DNA of 6,953 nucleotides, from assembly GCA_030615305.1 (NCBI GenBank), contig JAUWZL010000036.1, positions 1 through 6,953 of the forward strand, read 5' to 3'. The first letter of the stretch is position 1; every line of letters starts with the position of its first letter. A model generated the notes under the pieces. It was not told the DNA's origin, searched no databases, and saw only the letters and a program-made list of their open reading frames with translations. The DNA comes from Dehalococcoidia bacterium (lineage in GTDB: Bacteria > Chloroflexota > Dehalococcoidia > Dehalococcoidales > JAUWZL01). Positions 4,540 to 6,953 of the stretch are shown here, one piece after another. Made by a program: the position numbers and the translations under genes.

Positions 4540-5271
4540 ATGAAAAGGGTTGATGGTCGTGCCTATGATGAACTGAGGCCGATATGCCTAACCCCCGGTT
4601 TTCAGAGCTTTTCTGAGGGCTCGGTGCTGATAGAGCTGGGGAAGACTTGGCTGGTATGCTCGGTCAGTGTCGAGGAAAGGGTGCCCAACTTCCTGAGGGG
4701 AAGTGGTACTGGCTGGATTACCGCTGAGTATTCTATGTTGCCCCGGGCCACTGTCACCCGCACCCCCCGTGATTCAGCTCAGGGTAGGATTGCCGGCCGG
4801 AGCCAGGAAATACAGCGCTTGATCGGGCGTTCACTGCGGGCAGTAACAGACCTCTCTGAACTGGGGGAGAGGACTTTGATTGTAGATTGCGATGTTCTGC
4901 AGGGGGATGGCAGCACCAGAACAGCAGCCATTACCGGTTCCTATGTCGCCCTGTATCAAGCGATGCAGACCCTGAACAATATGGGCATAATATCATCAAT
5001 GCCGCTGAAGAGCGCTGTAGCCGCCACCAGTGTTGGTCTTGTTCACAGCTATATGTTACTTGACCTTTGCTATGACGAAGACTGTCATGCCGAGGCTGAT
5101 TTTAGTGTAGTGATGACCAGCAAGGGTGAATTTGTCGAGGTTCAGGGTACGGCTGAAACTAAGCCCTTTTCCAGGGAGACCATTAGTGCTGTACTGGCAC
5201 TGGCAGAAAAGGGCATCAAGAAGCTATTCCAAGCCCAACAGCATGCCCTGGAGAGTCTAAGGACTGCTTAA
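4540..5271 (+). CDS. rph: Ribonuclease PH
   Basis: A 243-residue phosphorolytic 3'-5' exoribonuclease that trims nucleotides after the CCA end of tRNA precursors, using phosphate and releasing nucleoside diphosphates; the family works as a cytoplasmic hexameric ring. Diagnostic stretches are MKRVDGRAYDELRPI at the N-terminus, ERVPNFLRGSGTGWITAEYS at 46-65, GRSQEIQRLIGRSLRAV at 86-102, DCDVLQGDGSTRTAAITG at 116-133 and LCYDEDCHAEADFSVVM at 176-192. R87 and R127 match the phosphate-binding arginines; D181 and D187 match the catalytic acidic pair. VLQGDGSTRTA differs slightly from the usual VLQADGGTRTA. The frame is open back to TTG 4504, but ATG 4540 is chosen because RNase PH proteins begin at this motif and a near-consensus promoter ends 7 nt before it. 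There is no Shine-Dalgarno at 4540, consistent with a leaderless mRNA. The gene converges on proA with 5 nt between stops. Confidence 0.95.
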   Translation: MKRVDGRAYDELRPICLTPGFQSFSEGSVLIELGKTWLVCSVSVEERVPNFLRGSGTGWITAEYSMLPRATVTRTPRDSAQGRIAGRSQEIQRLIGRSLRAVTDLSELGERTLIVDCDVLQGDGSTRTAAITGSYVALYQAMQTLNNMGIISSMPLKSAVAATSVGLVHSYMLLDLCYDEDCHAEADFSVVMTSKGEFVEVQGTAETKPFSRETISAVLALAEKGIKKLFQAQQHALESLRTA

Positions 5272-5276
5272 GGTAT

Positions 5277-6551
5277 TTAGGGCCTTATCTGCCCGCTGCC
5301 GAAGATAATCCACTTATACGAGGTTATTTCTTTTAAGCCTAACGGGCCGCGGGCATGCATTTTCTGGGTACTGATGCCCAGCTCAGCTCCCAGACCGAAC
5401 TGACCGCCATCAGTAAACCGGGTGCTGGCATTAACGTAGACACAGGCAGCGTCAACCTTATTTAGAAAACATATTGCCGCCCCGTAGTCCTCGGTAACAA
5501 TAGCCTCAGAGTGCCCAGAGCCATAGCGTTCAATATGCTCAAGCGCCTCGTCCAGGGAAGCCACTACTTTTACAGCAGCCACCAGTGACAGGAACTCCTT
5601 ACCCCAATCCTCATCTGTAGCCGGCAGCAACCTTAAAGACTTATTTGACCTGAGAACTGACAGAGCCGCCTCATCACAGTGCATCTCTACCCCGGCCTTT
5701 GTCCATTCGGCGGCTATTTGAGGCAGATAGCGCTGGGCAATCTCAGCGTGAACCAGCAGGCAGTCAAGGGCATTGCAGACAGTTGGCCGCTGCACCTTGG
5801 CGTTAACGGCGATAGCCACCGCCTTGGCTATATCGGCGCAACTGTCAATATAGGTATGGCAGACACCAATACCACCGCTAACCACCGGCATGCTAGCGTT
5901 TTCGGTAACGAATTTTATCAGCCCGGCACCACCCCGGGGGACAACAAGGTCAATAATATCCCCCATCTTGAGCATATGGTTCACCAGGGTGCGGTCAGTA
6001 TTCTCTATAAACTGGATGGCCCCATCAGGCACGCCGGCTCTAGTGGCTGCCCCCTGGACTACTCTAGCCAGAGCAGTATTGGAATAAATTGCCTCCTTGC
6101 CACCTCTTAAGATTGTGGCATTGCCTGACTTGAGGCACAGGCTGGAGATGTCTATGGTAACATTGGGCCGGCTCTCATAGATGGCTCCAATCACTCCCAG
6201 CGGCACCCGCTTCTTACCTATGAGCAAGCCGTTGGGCAGGGTGCGCATGTCCAACACCTCGCCCACCGGGTCGGGGAGGGCGGCTACTGCTAGTACATCC
6301 TGTGACATAGATTGAATTCGCTCTGCCGTGAGTAACAGACGGTCAAGCATGGCGGCACTCATGCCAGAGACTTCTGCCTCTTTATAATCAATTTCATTGG
6401 CGACCAGTATTGCATCCTTCTTGGCTAGAAGGTCATCAGCAATATTACACAGCGCTTTGTTCTTGACCTCAGTAGAAAGATAAGCCATACGGCGTGAAGC
6501 CGCTTTGGCCGCCTTGGCTTTTGCCTCCAGTTCTTCTATCGCATTTTTCAT
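5277..6551 (-). CDS. proA: Glutamate-5-semialdehyde dehydrogenase (gamma-glutamyl phosphate reductase)
   Basis: Second step of proline synthesis: NADPH-dependent reduction of gamma-glutamyl phosphate to glutamate-5-semialdehyde, in the cytoplasm. The 424-residue protein, of normal family length, has the aldehyde-dehydrogenase-like fold. Motifs are YESRPNVT at 125-132, LKSGNATILRGGKEA at 140-154, PRGGAGLI at 205-212, the nucleophile C259 in QRPTVCNALD, YGSGHSEAIVTED at 343-355, and NASTRFTDGGQFGLGAELG with HARGPLGLKEITSYKW at the C-terminus. The frame is open upstream to ATG 6629, adding 26 residues, but that extension (MTNFQTTSCLHSLWARDRV...) is unlike ProA. ATG 6551 has AAGGAG 8 nt upstream and starts at the usual MKNAIEELEAKAKAAK. 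No proB is in view. A partial gene ends 98 nt upstream on the same strand, and rph faces proA with a 5-nt gap and no clear terminator between them. Confidence 0.96.
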   Translation of the reverse strand: MKNAIEELEAKAKAAKAASRRMAYLSTEVKNKALCNIADDLLAKKDAILVANEIDYKEAEVSGMSAAMLDRLLLTAERIQSMSQDVLAVAALPDPVGEVLDMRTLPNGLLIGKKRVPLGVIGAIYESRPNVTIDISSLCLKSGNATILRGGKEAIYSNTALARVVQGAATRAGVPDGAIQFIENTDRTLVNHMLKMGDIIDLVVPRGGAGLIKFVTENASMPVVSGGIGVCHTYIDSCADIAKAVAIAVNAKVQRPTVCNALDCLLVHAEIAQRYLPQIAAEWTKAGVEMHCDEAALSVLRSNKSLRLLPATDEDWGKEFLSLVAAVKVVASLDEALEHIERYGSGHSEAIVTEDYGAAICFLNKVDAACVYVNASTRFTDGGQFGLGAELGISTQKMHARGPLGLKEITSYKWIIFGSGQIRP

Positions 6552-6559
6552 GATAACAG

Positions 6560-6565
6560 CTCCTT
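6560..6565 (-). promoter_or_regulatory. proA ribosome binding site
   Basis: AAGGAG on the minus strand ends 8 nt before ATG 6551. It fixes the proA start and makes the upstream ATG at 6629 unlikely. Further upstream, TTGTCA (6676-6671), an 18-nt spacer and TAAAAG could be a weak proA promoter, but this is marginal. Confidence 0.75.
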
Positions 6566-6649
6566 TTATGGTAACCCTATCCCTTGCCCATAAGGAATGT
6601 AAGCAAGAAGTCGTTTGGAAATTAGTCAAGAAAACATAGCCATTAGCTT

Positions 6650-6952
6650 TTACAACCTTTGCTCCCTGTTTGACAAAAGTCTGCCTAAAGCACTTCGGCC
6701 ATTAAAGTGGTAAAAATACTGGGAACCACGCCCTTGTTTTAGCTCAGTATTAGTGAAAATGAAACATTCACCCTTGCGACCGTCTTCTAGTTCAATTATG
6801 TAGTTGCCAGCCCGCTTTATTTCTTTGCTTGTGGAGAACTCTCCCCACCATTTCTTTCTGGTATATTTAGTCGGGTCGGTCTCAATGAGCTGGTAATTTA
6901 CCTTGGTTATAGGTTTACCTATTTCCTTATCATATAGAAGACCGAGACCGTT
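6650..6952 (-). CDS. C-terminal part of an unrecognised protein, cut by the window edge
   Basis: The minus strand is open from the right edge for 100 codons to TAA at 6652-6650; no start is visible because the gene begins outside the window. The translation runs NGLGLLYDKEIGKPITKVNY, then WWGEFSTSKEIKRAGNYIIE and LEDGRKGECFIFTNTE, and ends FYHFNGRSALGRLLSNREQRL. Alternating hydrophobic and polar residues with many aromatics suggest beta strands, perhaps a small barrel, with a basic tail. The composition is protein-like and not an antisense artefact. I do not recognise the family, and no catalytic motif is evident. It is on the same strand as proA, with 98 nt between its stop and the proA start, so co-transcription is possible. 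Confidence 0.6.
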   Translation of the reverse strand, partial: NGLGLLYDKEIGKPITKVNYQLIETDPTKYTRKKWWGEFSTSKEIKRAGNYIIELEDGRKGECFIFTNTELKQGRGSQYFYHFNGRSALGRLLSNREQRL

Positions 6953-6953
6953 A

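Noticed and set aside
5679..6110. 143-codon plus-strand frame inside proA
   Set aside because: Antisense to highly conserved ProA sequence, with no protein family resemblance.
6552..6629. 26-residue N-terminal extension of ProA
   Set aside because: Unlike ProA N-termini, and the Shine-Dalgarno supports ATG 6551. The sequence is better read as leader.

Overview
The window is bacterial chromosome with ordinary housekeeping genes. The protein set is a stand-alone CinA C-terminal (PncC) amidohydrolase, an eIF2B-family protein, RNase PH, ProA, a zinc-ribbon protein of the 'LQCGY' kind, an Ala/Glu/Lys-rich coiled-coil protein and a relic excisionase-type HTH regulator. This set and the moderate GC would fit a Chloroflexota lineage such as Dehalococcoidia. 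That placement rests on general resemblance and is unproven.

Layout. 1-792: a small double zinc-ribbon gene (+) and, facing it, a small two-helix membrane protein gene (-). 793-1697: a two-gene + strand operon of a PncC-type NMN amidohydrolase and a Nudix hydrolase. 1694-2617: an eIF2B-like gene (-), convergent with the Nudix gene and overlapping it by 4 nt. 2618-3892: a terminator, a 338-residue coiled-coil protein (-) and its promoter. 3893-4228: an unlisted pseudogene (-) of a MerR/excisionase-type HTH regulator. It is broken by two consecutive in-frame stop codons exactly where the family has Arg-Trp, and it is followed by a terminator-like hairpin and preceded by a 16-bp palindrome. 4540-5271: RNase PH (+). 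5277-6551: ProA (-), convergent with rph. 6650-6952: the C-terminal 100 residues of an unrecognised protein (-) that enters from the right edge.

The most informative signals are in start-site architecture. Both rph and the eIF2B-like gene have a sigma70-type promoter whose -10 box ends only 6-7 nt before the best ATG, which predicts leaderless mRNAs. For rph the promoter lies inside the longer reading frame that opens at TTG 4504, so the extra 12 N-terminal residues are probably not made. ProA likewise should start at 6551, behind a good Shine-Dalgarno, and not at the far upstream ATG at 6629.

Functionally, pncC plus nudix look like a small pyridine-nucleotide salvage or repair pair. RNase PH handles tRNA 3' maturation and ProA handles proline synthesis. 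The eIF2B-like protein lacks the catalytic Cys seen in the sugar-phosphate isomerases of its superfamily. I see no CRISPR array, rRNA, tRNA or intact mobile element. No wholly new system is evident; the double-stop HTH relic with its palindrome, the leaderless starts and the 4n+3 coiled-coil periodicity are the points most worth checking.
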